A stretch of 64,000 bases of DNA from Halomonas halmophila. GTDB lineage: Bacteria; Pseudomonadota; Gammaproteobacteria; Pseudomonadales; Halomonadaceae. The position numbers and the translations under genes were made by a program. The notes under the pieces were generated by a model that saw only the letters and a program-made list of their open reading frames with translations, did no database searches and was not told the DNA's origin. The stretch lies in NCBI RefSeq assembly GCF_006540005.1, contig NZ_BJOC01000012.1:62001-126000 (forward strand), read 5' to 3'. This document shows, in pieces, positions 8,740 through 16,891 of this stretch (position 1 is the first letter of the stretch; each line of letters opens with the position of its first letter).

Positions 8740-9996
8740 ATGCAGACCAATCAAATCCTCGCCACCTTCTGCGGCACACTCCTGGTGCTGGGTCTGATAG
8801 CCTTCTTCCTGGGGCGCTCCAAGGCGTCCAGGGTGCGTGCGGCGGGAACCTCCATGCACGCTCAGCCCGATCAGTATGGCTGGTTCACCGTGCTCTCCAC
8901 GGCGGGTCCGGCGGTGCTGGTGGGTGCCGTGGGCGCCTTCTTCATGCTGTGGATGGGGGGCGACATCCCGTCCTTCTATCTGCTGGCCGGCAGCCTGATT
9001 GTGGCCTGTGTCGGTCTGATGGCCGGTATCTACCTGGTCAAACCCAATTTTCATGCGCGCAAGGCCATCGAGGCGGTCGTCCGTTTCATGCTGGCCGGCG
9101 CGGCCATGGTGTCGATCTTTACCACCTTTGGCATCTTGATCTCCATCGTGGGTGAAGCGATTCGCTTCTTCCAGATGCAGAGCTTCTGGGACTTCATCAC
9201 CGGCACGACCTGGGATCCGGGCGCCAGCTTTCTGGTAGCGGCAGGGCGTGGTGGTGAGGCCACCAGTGCGGCGCAGTTCGGCTCGGTGCCGTTGTTTGCC
9301 GGCACTTTCATGATCACCTTTATCGCCATGTTAGTGGCCATTCCGGTGGGACTGCTTTCGGCGATCTACATGGCAGAGTTCGCGCCCGAGAAGGTGCGTA
9401 CCGTGGCCAAGCCGGTTCTCGAGGTGCTGGCCGGCATTCCCACGGTGGTCTATGGCTTCTTCGCCGCCATTACGGTGGCGCCGATCATTGTGGCAGTTGC
9501 CGCTTTTTTCGGCATCGAGGCATCATTCAGCAATGCCCTGGCTCCGGGCATCGTCATGGGTATCATGATCATCCCGTTCATCTCCTCGCTGTCCGATGAC
9601 GTCATCAGCTCGGTGCCGGGCAGCATGCGCGAGGGTGCCCTGGCACTCGGCATGACCAAGAGCGAAATGATTCGCGATGTGGTCGTGCCGGCGGCCATGC
9701 CGGGCATTATCTCGGCGTCGCTGCTGGCCGTCTCGCGTGCGTTGGGCGAGACCATGATCGTGGTCATGGCGGCCGGCATGCGCCCCAACCTGACCGCCAA
9801 CCCCTTCGAGGACATGACCACGGTCACGGTGCGTATCGTCTCGGCACTGACCGGCGACCTGGAGTTCGGCAGTGCCGAGACCCTCTCGGCCTTCGCCCTG
9901 GGGCTGGTGCTGTTCGTGGTGACCCTGTCGCTGAACTTCGTGTCGGTGATCATGATTCGCCGGTTCCGCGAAAAGTATCGTATCAACAACCTTTAA
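8740..9996 (+). CDS. pstC: Phosphate ABC transporter permease PstC
   Basis: 418 residues. Two or three extra N-terminal hydrophobic segments (about 1-105) precede the ABC permease domain (from about 190). The coupling helix EAA loop is visible in MREGALALGMTKSEMIRDVVVPAAMPGI. It forms the inner-membrane channel with PstA. The long N-terminal region is typical of gammaproteobacterial PstC homologues rather than the 319-residue E. coli form. A GAGAG ribosome site precedes the ATG. Confidence 0.94.
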   Translation: MQTNQILATFCGTLLVLGLIAFFLGRSKASRVRAAGTSMHAQPDQYGWFTVLSTAGPAVLVGAVGAFFMLWMGGDIPSFYLLAGSLIVACVGLMAGIYLVKPNFHARKAIEAVVRFMLAGAAMVSIFTTFGILISIVGEAIRFFQMQSFWDFITGTTWDPGASFLVAAGRGGEATSAAQFGSVPLFAGTFMITFIAMLVAIPVGLLSAIYMAEFAPEKVRTVAKPVLEVLAGIPTVVYGFFAAITVAPIIVAVAAFFGIEASFSNALAPGIVMGIMIIPFISSLSDDVISSVPGSMREGALALGMTKSEMIRDVVVPAAMPGIISASLLAVSRALGETMIVVMAAGMRPNLTANPFEDMTTVTVRIVSALTGDLEFGSAETLSAFALGLVLFVVTLSLNFVSVIMIRRFREKYRINNL

Positions 9997-10013
9997 GCTG
10001 GGAGTCTTGACCG

Positions 10014-11180
10014 ATGAACCAATCCTTCGATGACATCAGCGCCCAGCTCAAGAAGCGCCACCGCAAGTCGGCGCGCCTGAAGTGGATGTCCATGGGCGCC
10101 CTGGGCCTGGCGGGTCTGTTCCTGGTGCTGTTCTTCGCCGACATGCTGGTCAAGGGGCTGCCGGCCTTTCAGCAGGCGCAGGTCCAGGTCGAGATCGAAT
10201 ACAGCGAACAGGCCAGCCGGATTCCTTTGGCGGCCCTCGACGAGGAAATGCGCCCCCTGGTCAGCCGTGGCTACCTGCGCCTGATACCCCAGCGAATGGA
10301 AGACAATCCGGCGCTTGAGGGCACTACTCGCACCGAGTGGGTGCTGGCGGACAGCCCCGTGGATCAGTATCTCAAGGGTAATGACTCAGAACTGACCGCC
10401 AGCCAGAAGTCAGTGGTCGACCGCCTCGAAGCCCAGGGGCGTGCCGAGCTCAAGTTCAATACCACCTTCTTCACCAAGGGCGACTCCAAGATGGCGGAGT
10501 ATGCCGGTATTGCCTCGGCGGCTTTCGGTACCATGATGACGCTGTTGGTAACCCTGGCCGTGGCCTTCCCCATCGGCGTGATGACGGCGGTTTATCTCGA
10601 AGAGTTCGCTCCGGACAACCGTTTTACCCAACTGGTCGAGATCAACATCAACAATTTGGCGGCGATCCCTTCGATCCTGTTCGGTCTGCTGGGTCTGGCG
10701 ATCTTCATCGGCTTCTTCGGTGTGCCGCGTTCGTCGCCACTGGTAGGCGGTTTGACCCTGGCGCTGATGACCCTGCCGGTGATCATCATCTCGACGCGCT
10801 CGGCATTACGCAGTGTGCCGGACTCCATACGTCATGCGGCGTTCGGTGTGGGCTGCTCGCGCTGGCAGATGGTCCGTGACCACGTGCTGCCGGTGGCCTT
10901 CCCGGGAATCCTGACAGGCTCTATCATTGGCCTGGCACAGGCGATGGGGGAAACCGCGCCCTTGATCATCGTCGGTATGGTGGCCTTTATTCCGGATATC
11001 ACCGGGTCCTTTACCGAGGCGGCGACGGTCCTTCCTGCGCAGATCTTCACCTGGGCCGGTGAGCCGGACCATGCTTTCATCGAGAAGACCTCGGGCGGCA
11101 TCCTGGTGTTGCTGGCGGTTCTGATTTTAATGAATGCGACTGCCGTGGTGCTGCGCAAGAAATTCGAACGTCGCTGGTAA
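10014..11180 (+). CDS. pstA: Phosphate ABC transporter permease PstA with periplasmic insertion
   Basis: 388 residues. One N-terminal membrane segment (about 24-46) is followed by a soluble, probably periplasmic region (about 50-165, DUF3333-like) and then the permease domain from about 170. The EAA loop lies in [28 protein letters not shown]. It pairs with PstC to form the transport channel. The gene starts 17 bp after pstC and 26 bp before pstB, consistent with one operon. Confidence 0.93.
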   Translation: MNQSFDDISAQLKKRHRKSARLKWMSMGALGLAGLFLVLFFADMLVKGLPAFQQAQVQVEIEYSEQASRIPLAALDEEMRPLVSRGYLRLIPQRMEDNPALEGTTRTEWVLADSPVDQYLKGNDSELTASQKSVVDRLEAQGRAELKFNTTFFTKGDSKMAEYAGIASAAFGTMMTLLVTLAVAFPIGVMTAVYLEEFAPDNRFTQLVEININNLAAIPSILFGLLGLAIFIGFFGVPRSSPLVGGLTLALMTLPVIIISTRSALRSVPDSIRHAAFGVGCSRWQMVRDHVLPVAFPGILTGSIIGLAQAMGETAPLIIVGMVAFIPDITGSFTEAATVLPAQIFTWAGEPDHAFIEKTSGGILVLLAVLILMNATAVVLRKKFERRW

Positions 11181-11206
11181 TCCCGCGGCCTGAAACAGGA
11201 AATGCC

Positions 11207-12055
11207 ATGATGAATATGCAAGTTGCCCAGCGGAGTACGACATCCATGACCGGTCATACCGCCGGCGAGCCGGTGACACGAAACGAAGACGCCAATCACG
11301 AGCTGAGCATCCGTGTTCGTGATCTCAACCTCTGGTATGGCGACAACCAGGCCCTGAGCGGCATCGACATGGATGTCTACCAGAAGAACATCACGGCGCT
11401 GATCGGGCCATCGGGGTGCGGCAAGTCCACCTACCTGCGCTGCCTCAATCGCATGAATGATCTGATTCCCAGTGTGCGCATTCAGGGCATGATCGAGATG
11501 GACGGCCGCGACATCAACGGCAAGAAGATGGACGAAGTGGCCCTGCGTCGTCGGGTCGGGATGGTCTTTCAGAAGCCTAATCCGTTCCCCAAGTCGATCT
11601 ACGAAAACGTCGCCTATGCGCCGCGCATGCACGACCTGGTCAGCCGCAAGTCGGACTCCGACGAGCTGGTGGAACGCGCTCTGCGGGACGCCGGTCTGTG
11701 GGAAGAGGTCAAGGACAAGCTCAATGACCCCGGCACCTCGCTTTCCGGTGGCCAACAGCAGCGCCTGTGCATTGCGCGTGCCATCGCGGTGAGCCCCGAC
11801 GTGATTCTGATGGACGAGCCGACCTCGGCACTGGACCCGATTTCCACTGCCACGGTCGAGGATCTGATGGATAAGCTGAAGCAGCGCTATACCATCATCA
11901 CGGTGACGCACAATATGCAGCAGGCGGCGCGTGTGGCGGATTACACGGCCTTCTTCCATCTCGGGGAAGTCGTTGAATACAACGACACCAAGACCATGTT
12001 CGCCAATCCGGCAACCAAGAAGGCCGAGGATTACATCACCGGCCGCTATGGTTGA
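11207..12055 (+). CDS. pstB: Phosphate ABC transporter ATP-binding protein PstB
   Basis: 282 residues. Walker A is GPSGCGKST, the ABC signature LSGGQQQR and Walker [13 protein letters not shown]. The PstB-specific [17 protein letters not shown] segment is present. The first 35 residues are a hydrophilic extension; ATGs at 11207 and 11210 are both possible starts. The protein powers phosphate uptake through PstCA. PhoU, often encoded next to pstB, is absent here. Confidence 0.95.
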   Translation: MMNMQVAQRSTTSMTGHTAGEPVTRNEDANHELSIRVRDLNLWYGDNQALSGIDMDVYQKNITALIGPSGCGKSTYLRCLNRMNDLIPSVRIQGMIEMDGRDINGKKMDEVALRRRVGMVFQKPNPFPKSIYENVAYAPRMHDLVSRKSDSDELVERALRDAGLWEEVKDKLNDPGTSLSGGQQQRLCIARAIAVSPDVILMDEPTSALDPISTATVEDLMDKLKQRYTIITVTHNMQQAARVADYTAFFHLGEVVEYNDTKTMFANPATKKAEDYITGRYG

Positions 12056-12091
12056 TGGCTGCGAGCTGATTACAAGACAGTCGTTGTGAGT

Positions 12092-12121
12092 GAACGGGGA
12101 GGCCGCGAGGTCTTCCCGTTC
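12092..12121. terminator. Possible hairpin between convergent pstB and thiolase
   Basis: GAACGGGGAG pairs with CTTCCCGTTC (one G-U) around a 10-base loop. It lies between the two convergent stop codons and could end transcription from both sides, although neither side has a clear T-run. Confidence 0.45.
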
Positions 12122-12131
12122 CTGTATCGAC

Positions 12132-13319
12132 TCAATCGCTCAATTCCACGGCCACGGCGGTGGCCTCGCCGCCGCCGATGCACAGGCTGGCGATGCCGCG
12201 CTTGCCACCGCGGCTGCGCAGGGCGTGGATCAGGGTGGCGATAATGCGCGAGCCGGTGGAGCCGACGGGGTGGCCCTGGGCACAGGCTCCGCCGTAGATG
12301 TTCACCTTGTGGTGGGGCAGCCCCAGGTCGTCCATGGCCATCAGGGTGACCACGGCGAAGGCCTCGTTGATCTCGAACAGGTCGACATCCGCGACGCTCC
12401 AGTCTAGTTGCTTCATCAGCTTGTCGATGGCGCCCACCGGGGCAATGGTGAACTCACTCGGGTGACGCGAGTGGGTGCTGTGACCCAGCATCCGGGCGAT
12501 GGGCCGGGCGCCGGCGCGCTGAGCGGCGGCACCGCTGGCCAGGATCAGCGCCGAGGCGCCGTCGGAAATCGAGCTTGAGTTGGCGGCGGTGATGGTGCCG
12601 TCCCGGGTGAACGCCGGGCGCAGCTCGCGAATCTTGTCGAGCCGGGCCTGGAAGGGCTGCTCATCGTGTTCGACCCGGGTTTCGCCCTTGCGGTCCCTAA
12701 TCGTGACCGGGGCCATCTCGGCGTCGAGATGACCGGCATGGGTCGCTTCCATGGCGCGTTCCAGCGAGGCAATGGCGAAGTCATCCAGGCGCTCGCGGGT
12801 GTAGCCGCGCTGCGTGGCGATATCCTGCGCGAAGACGCCCATCAGTTGACCGCTTTCGGCATCCTCCAGCCCATCGAAGAACATATGGTCCTTGAGTTCA
12901 CCATGGCCCAGGCGATAGCCGGTGCGCGCACGCGGCAGCAGGTGCGGCGCGTTGGACATCGACTCCATGCCGCCGGCCAGCATGATCTCGCCGCTGCCGG
13001 CGCGGATCAGGTCATGGGCCAGCATGGCACTCTTCATGCCCGAGCCGCAGAGCTTGTTGATGGTGGTGGCGCCGATGGTGTCTGGAATGCCGGCCTGGCG
13101 CATGGCCTGACGAGCCGGGCCCTGCTTGACGCCAGCCGGTAGGACGCAGCCCATGAAGCCTTCATCAATGGCGTCGGGCGCGATGCCGGCCCGCTCGATG
13201 GCGGCGCGAATGGCGGTAGCCGCCAGCTCGGGGGCCTCCACCGAGGACAGGTTGCCCAGCATGCCGCCCATGGGGGTGCGGGTTGCCGCCAGGAAGACGA
13301 TATCGTTGGCGTGACTCAT
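12132..13319 (-). CDS. Acetyl-CoA C-acyltransferase (thiolase)
   Basis: 395 residues of the thiolase I/II family. The nucleophilic Cys is in NKLCGSGMKS, the His in GGACAQGHPVGSTG and the second Cys in SLCIGGGEA. It cleaves 3-ketoacyl-CoA or condenses acetyl-CoA. The start at 13319 (MSHANDIVFL) fits the family; a 78-residue upstream extension has no homology-like content. It is divergent from a TetR regulator and near acyl-CoA synthetase and dehydrogenase genes, so a degradative role is likely. Chain-length preference cannot be told. Confidence 0.9.
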   Translation of the reverse strand: MSHANDIVFLAATRTPMGGMLGNLSSVEAPELAATAIRAAIERAGIAPDAIDEGFMGCVLPAGVKQGPARQAMRQAGIPDTIGATTINKLCGSGMKSAMLAHDLIRAGSGEIMLAGGMESMSNAPHLLPRARTGYRLGHGELKDHMFFDGLEDAESGQLMGVFAQDIATQRGYTRERLDDFAIASLERAMEATHAGHLDAEMAPVTIRDRKGETRVEHDEQPFQARLDKIRELRPAFTRDGTITAANSSSISDGASALILASGAAAQRAGARPIARMLGHSTHSRHPSEFTIAPVGAIDKLMKQLDWSVADVDLFEINEAFAVVTLMAMDDLGLPHHKVNIYGGACAQGHPVGSTGSRIIATLIHALRSRGGKRGIASLCIGGGEATAVAVELSD

Positions 13320-13406
13320 GAGCCTACTCCCGTTAATGGAGGATGTTCCGGGTATGGGCCGGCCGCGTTGACCCGGCATCGGGGCCGTGGTCTGCTCTGG
13401 GTCAAC

Positions 13407-13424
13407 CAAGCAAGCGCTAGTGTT
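13407..13424. promoter_or_regulatory. Possible TetR-type operator between thiolase and tetR
   Basis: The 121-bp divergent gap holds CAAGCGCTAG, one mismatch from a 10-bp palindrome, inside the longer imperfect dyad AAGCAAGCGCTAGTGTT. Its place next to both starts suits an autorepressor site. The symmetry is weak, so this is tentative. Confidence 0.3.
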
Positions 13425-13440
13425 AATCCTGATGAATGTA

Positions 13441-14010
13441 ATGAATGAGTCACCGCGCCGCAAGGAACTCACCCGCCAGGCTGCTCGGCTTTTCGTGCAG
13501 GAAGGCTTCGATCGCACCACGGTGCGCATGCTGGCCGATGAGATGGGGATCAAGTCCGGTAGTCTCTTTCATCACTTCCGCGACAAGCAGGCAATCCTGG
13601 CGGCCGTGATCGAAGAGGGCACTCAGAATGCCCTGAACATGGCACACCAGGCCCTGAACGACACCGGTGAAACAGCCTCGGCGCGACTGCATGCCATGGC
13701 CAGGGCGCATCTTCAGACACTGCATACCGATCGCAATGCGCATGTCGTGGCACTCTATGAGTGGCGTCGGCTGGAGCCTGCGGCGCGTTCGCATCTGAGT
13801 CATCTGCGCGATGCCTATGAAGCGCTCTGGGAGAGCGTCATCGATGACGCCCTGACGGCCGGCCTGATCCATGGTGACCGCTTTCTGGTCTCGCGCTTCA
13901 TCATGGGGGCGCTCAACTGGACGGTACGCTGGTATGACCCGGAGGGTGAACGCACCCCGGATGAACTGGCCAATGAACTGGTTGCCATGCTGACTCAGCC
14001 TTCCAACTGA
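13441..14010 (+). CDS. TetR family transcriptional regulator
   Basis: 189 residues from the ATG at 13441; another in-frame ATG lies at 13432. The N-terminal helix-turn-helix spans about 10-55 (TTVRMLADEMGIKSGSLFHHFRDKQAIL). The C-terminal two thirds are the ligand-binding and dimerisation region typical of TetR regulators of acyl-CoA metabolism. It is divergent from the thiolase gene and upstream of acyl-CoA genes, so it probably represses one or both and responds to an acyl-CoA. That is inference from position. No strong ribosome site is visible. Confidence 0.85.
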   Translation: MNESPRRKELTRQAARLFVQEGFDRTTVRMLADEMGIKSGSLFHHFRDKQAILAAVIEEGTQNALNMAHQALNDTGETASARLHAMARAHLQTLHTDRNAHVVALYEWRRLEPAARSHLSHLRDAYEALWESVIDDALTAGLIHGDRFLVSRFIMGALNWTVRWYDPEGERTPDELANELVAMLTQPSN

Positions 14011-14110
14011 CAGCTTGACGATTCGTCCATGGCGTCGACCATGGTCTAGTCTCCTCACCGTCCTCGATGCTTGCTCTGCCAGGTTGAAGACTCTAGCTTG
14101 TCTTTATCGA

Positions 14111-14128
14111 TTTACGTTTACGTCAACG
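14111..14128 (+). promoter_or_regulatory. Possible LiuR-type operator upstream of the acyl-CoA synthetase
   Basis: TTTACGTTTACGTCAACG contains the imperfect palindrome GTTNACGTNAAC (14116-14127), about 50 bp before the start. It resembles, from memory, the sites of the MerR-family regulator LiuR, which controls branched-chain amino acid and acyl-CoA catabolism. No LiuR gene is in the window. Confidence 0.4.
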
Positions 14129-14173
14129 ACAAGGTATTGGCCAGATTCTTTCAACAATCACAGGTGGCAGTTC

Positions 14174-15844
14174 ATGAGCACGTCCACGAGTCTTCACGAT
14201 TATCATGCCTATCTCGAGTCCTTTACCGTCGAAGACGTCATCGCCCATCTCGATGATAAGCGCGATGGCCGGCTGAATGCCTTTGAGGCCTGTTGCGGGC
14301 GGCACTTGCGTGAAGGACGGGGCGAGGTGACGGCCCTGGTACATGAAGATACCCAAGGACAGGTTAGCTCCTTGAGTTATGCGGAGCTGGCCACCGAGAG
14401 CGAAAAACTCGCTGGCTGGCTCGCCTCACGAGGCCTGGGTGAGGGGGATCGTATCGCCTGCATGTTGCCTCGCACGCCGCAGTTGCTGGTCTCCATACTA
14501 GCCAGCTGGCGCATTGGCGCTGTCTATCAGCCGCTGTTTACCGCCTTCGGATCCGACTCGGTAACGTATCGACTGGCACGAGCTGATACGCGGCTGGTGA
14601 TCACTGACGCTGACAATCGGAACAAGTTCGACGGCCTGGACCAGTGCCCGCCAGTGTTGAGCGTAGGCGGGCCGGATGCCGAGCATGCTGATGACCTGGA
14701 TTGGGACACGGCGTTGACACATGCTGCCATCATCGCCCAGGCGCCACGCCAGTCGCCGGATTCTCCCTTCCTGCAGATGTTTACCTCCGGCACCGTAGGC
14801 AAGCCCAAGGGCGTTGCCATACCGCTTTCCGCTATGCCGGCTTTCGCGCTCTACATGAAACTGGCCATCGGACTCGATGGTAGCGACCGCTTCTGGAACA
14901 TGGCCGATCCCGGTTGGGCTTACGGGCTCTACTACGCTATTGCTGGCCCCTTGTTGCTTGGCGTGACCACGTACTTCTGCGAGACAGGTTTCAGTGCCGA
15001 AGGCGCACTGGACTTCATGGAGCGCCATCGCATCACCAATTTCGCCGCCGCTCCTACTGCCTACCGGCTGATGAAGGCCTCGGGGCTGTTCGATGAGGCG
15101 GGCCAGCGACTCGCCTTGCGGCGTGCCAGCTCCGCCGGCGAACCGCTCAATACGGAAGTGGTCACCTGGGTGGAGAAGGCGCTGGGCTGTTCGGTGATGG
15201 ATCACTATGGGCAAACCGAGACCGGCATGACCTGTTGCAATCACCATGCCCTGGCACATCCCAAGCATGTCGGTGGCATGGGTGTCCCGCTGCCTGGCTA
15301 TCGTATGGTGGTCCTCGACGCCGAGTACAATGAGCTTCCGCCGGGGGAGCCCGGTGTGCTGGCGGTCGATATCGCCGGCTCCCCGGCTCATTTCTTTACT
15401 GGTTACAGCTGGCAGGAGAAGGACCCTTTCGTCGAGAGCTATTATTTGACCGGCGATGTAGTGCAATGCAATGAGGATGGTAGCTTCCAGTTTGCCGGTC
15501 GCGACGACGACATCATCACCACGGCCGGTTATCGGGTCGGGCCCACTGACGTGGAGAACTCGGTGCTCATGCATCCGGCCGTGGCGGAGTCCGCCGCGGT
15601 AGGCCAGCCCGACGAGATTCGCGGTGAGATCATCAAGTCCTATGTTGTACTGCGGGATGGCTTCGAACCCAGCGAATCACTGGCCGAAGAGATTCGTCAG
15701 CAGGTCCGCGAACGTCTTTCGACCCATGCCTTTCCCAGGGTGATCGAGTTTGCCGATGCCTTGCCCAAGACACCCAGCGGCAAGATCCAACGCTTCAAGC
15801 TGCGCACGGATGCCGCCGACAAGGCTGATGCTGCCGCTCAATGA
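14174..15844 (+). CDS. AMP-dependent acyl-CoA synthetase
   Basis: 556 residues of the ANL adenylating superfamily. The P-loop-like motif is TSGTVGKPKG, with Val in place of the usual Thr. Further motifs are DHYGQTE, YYLTGD followed by GRDDDIITTAGYRVGP at the hinge, and the catalytic lysine motif TPSGKIQR near the C-terminus. It should convert a carboxylic acid, ATP and CoA to acyl-CoA, AMP and PPi. It is closest to short- or medium-chain acetyl-CoA-synthetase-like enzymes; the substrate is unknown. The next gene starts 16 bp downstream. Confidence 0.87.
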   Translation: MSTSTSLHDYHAYLESFTVEDVIAHLDDKRDGRLNAFEACCGRHLREGRGEVTALVHEDTQGQVSSLSYAELATESEKLAGWLASRGLGEGDRIACMLPRTPQLLVSILASWRIGAVYQPLFTAFGSDSVTYRLARADTRLVITDADNRNKFDGLDQCPPVLSVGGPDAEHADDLDWDTALTHAAIIAQAPRQSPDSPFLQMFTSGTVGKPKGVAIPLSAMPAFALYMKLAIGLDGSDRFWNMADPGWAYGLYYAIAGPLLLGVTTYFCETGFSAEGALDFMERHRITNFAAAPTAYRLMKASGLFDEAGQRLALRRASSAGEPLNTEVVTWVEKALGCSVMDHYGQTETGMTCCNHHALAHPKHVGGMGVPLPGYRMVVLDAEYNELPPGEPGVLAVDIAGSPAHFFTGYSWQEKDPFVESYYLTGDVVQCNEDGSFQFAGRDDDIITTAGYRVGPTDVENSVLMHPAVAESAAVGQPDEIRGEIIKSYVVLRDGFEPSESLAEEIRQQVRERLSTHAFPRVIEFADALPKTPSGKIQRFKLRTDAADKADAAAQ

Positions 15845-15860
15845 CCATGGAGACCTATCA

Positions 15861-16640
15861 ATGCAACTGAAGGACAACAGTTTTTTGATCACCGGGGCGG
15901 CTTCCGGACTGGGGGCCGCCACGGCGGAGCGCATCGTGGCCGGTGGCGGCCGGGTGGTGCTCTGTGATCTGAGTGATGCCGTGGAGGCGCATGCCGCGCA
16001 ACTGGGCGAAGCCGCCCGAACCGTACGCGGTGATGTGACGTCGGCAGCGGATATGCAGGCGGCCGTGGACGCCGCCGTGGCACTGGGACAACAGAATGGC
16101 GGTCAGGCCGGACTGTCCGGTGTGATCCACTGTGCCGGGGTGGTCAGTGTGGCCAAGCTGCTGGATCGCGACGGCAATCCGGCGAACCTGGATGCCTATG
16201 CGCGCACCATTCAGATCAACCTGGTCGGCACCTTCAACGTCATGCGGCTCGCCGCGGCGGCGATGTCGCACAATCCGCCGGGCGAGGACGGCGAGAGAGG
16301 GGTGATCATCAACACGGCCTCGGTGGCCGCCTTCGATGGCCAGGTCGGGCAGTGTGCCTACAGCGCTTCCAAGGCTGGTGTGGCGGGCATGGGGCTGCCG
16401 GCGGCGCGTGAGCTCTCGCGGCATGGTGTGCGCGTCATGACGATCGCCCCCGGGGTATTCGAGACCCCGATGATGAGCGATATCCCCGAGGACGCCGTCG
16501 CCGCGTTGTCGGCCTCTATTCCCTTCCCCAAGCGCCTCGGCAAGCCGGATGAATACGCCCGCCTGGCCGAGCAGATCGTCACCAACCCGATGCTCAACGG
16601 CGAGGTGATCCGGCTCGACGGCGGGATTCGGATGCAGTGA
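15861..16640 (+). CDS. SDR dehydrogenase, probably 3-hydroxyacyl-CoA dehydrogenase (type II-like)
   Basis: 259 residues. The cofactor glycine motif is TGAASGLG, the catalytic Tyr-Lys pair is in [10 protein letters not shown] and a Ser is in [14 protein letters not shown]. The stretch [11 protein letters not shown] is typical of the 17-beta-HSD10-like branch that oxidises 3-hydroxyacyl-CoA or 2-methyl-3-hydroxybutyryl-CoA with NAD. It starts 16 bp after the synthetase, so the two probably share an mRNA. The exact substrate is inferred. Confidence 0.84.
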   Translation: MQLKDNSFLITGAASGLGAATAERIVAGGGRVVLCDLSDAVEAHAAQLGEAARTVRGDVTSAADMQAAVDAAVALGQQNGGQAGLSGVIHCAGVVSVAKLLDRDGNPANLDAYARTIQINLVGTFNVMRLAAAAMSHNPPGEDGERGVIINTASVAAFDGQVGQCAYSASKAGVAGMGLPAARELSRHGVRVMTIAPGVFETPMMSDIPEDAVAALSASIPFPKRLGKPDEYARLAEQIVTNPMLNGEVIRLDGGIRMQ

Positions 16641-16655
16641 CCCGGCTGAGCCGAG

Positions 16656-16780
16656 AGCTGTAAGCTGTAAGCCGTAAGCCATAAGCTGGAAGAAGGATGA
16701 TCGGCGCTTCGCGCCTTGAAGAGGGAAGAAACCCCATGACGCCACACACCCTGTCACTAGCCTTCCTTCTTCCTTCTTCC
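16656..16780. repeat. Heptamer-repeat intergenic element (copy A)
   Basis: After the SDR stop come five degenerate 7-mers (AGCTGTA, AGCTGTA, AGCCGTA, AGCCATA, AGCTGGA; 16656-16690). Then comes a module with a GGCGC-TTC-GCGCC hairpin followed by TTGAAGAGGGAAGA (16703-16729), a spacer with CTAGCCT, and pyrimidine 7-mers TTCTTCC x2 (up to 16780). The same module recurs at 50.92-50.99 kb, and the CTAGCCT plus pyrimidine end recurs in part at 34.58 kb. Confidence 0.75.
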
Positions 16781-16799
16781 TGTCGAATAAAACAAACCC

Positions 16800-16845
16800 T
16801 TGACTGCCCTGGTTTGCGGGCGTAATTTCAAACAATTGTTTGAAA
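16800..16845 (+). promoter_or_regulatory. Promoter with PsrA/FadR-like operator before the acyl-CoA dehydrogenase
   Basis: A sigma-70 type promoter is visible: TTGACT (16800-16805), a 17-bp spacer and TAATTT (16823-16828). The perfect palindrome TTTCAAACAATTGTTTGAAA (16826-16845) overlaps the -10 and the likely start point. Its core CAAAC-N4-GTTTG matches the PsrA consensus of Pseudomonas, (G/C)AAAC-N2-4-GTTT(G/C). A TetR-type fatty-acid regulator bound here should block transcription until acyl-CoA or fatty acid is present. Confidence 0.8.
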
Positions 16846-16891
16846 GCTGTCGGCCAACGTTTTGGCGGCGTTCGCGTTCCAGGAGAGAGAA

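Noticed and set aside
13320..13553. 78-residue N-terminal extension of the thiolase
   Set aside because: It overlaps the divergent tetR gene and is unlike any thiolase N-terminus.
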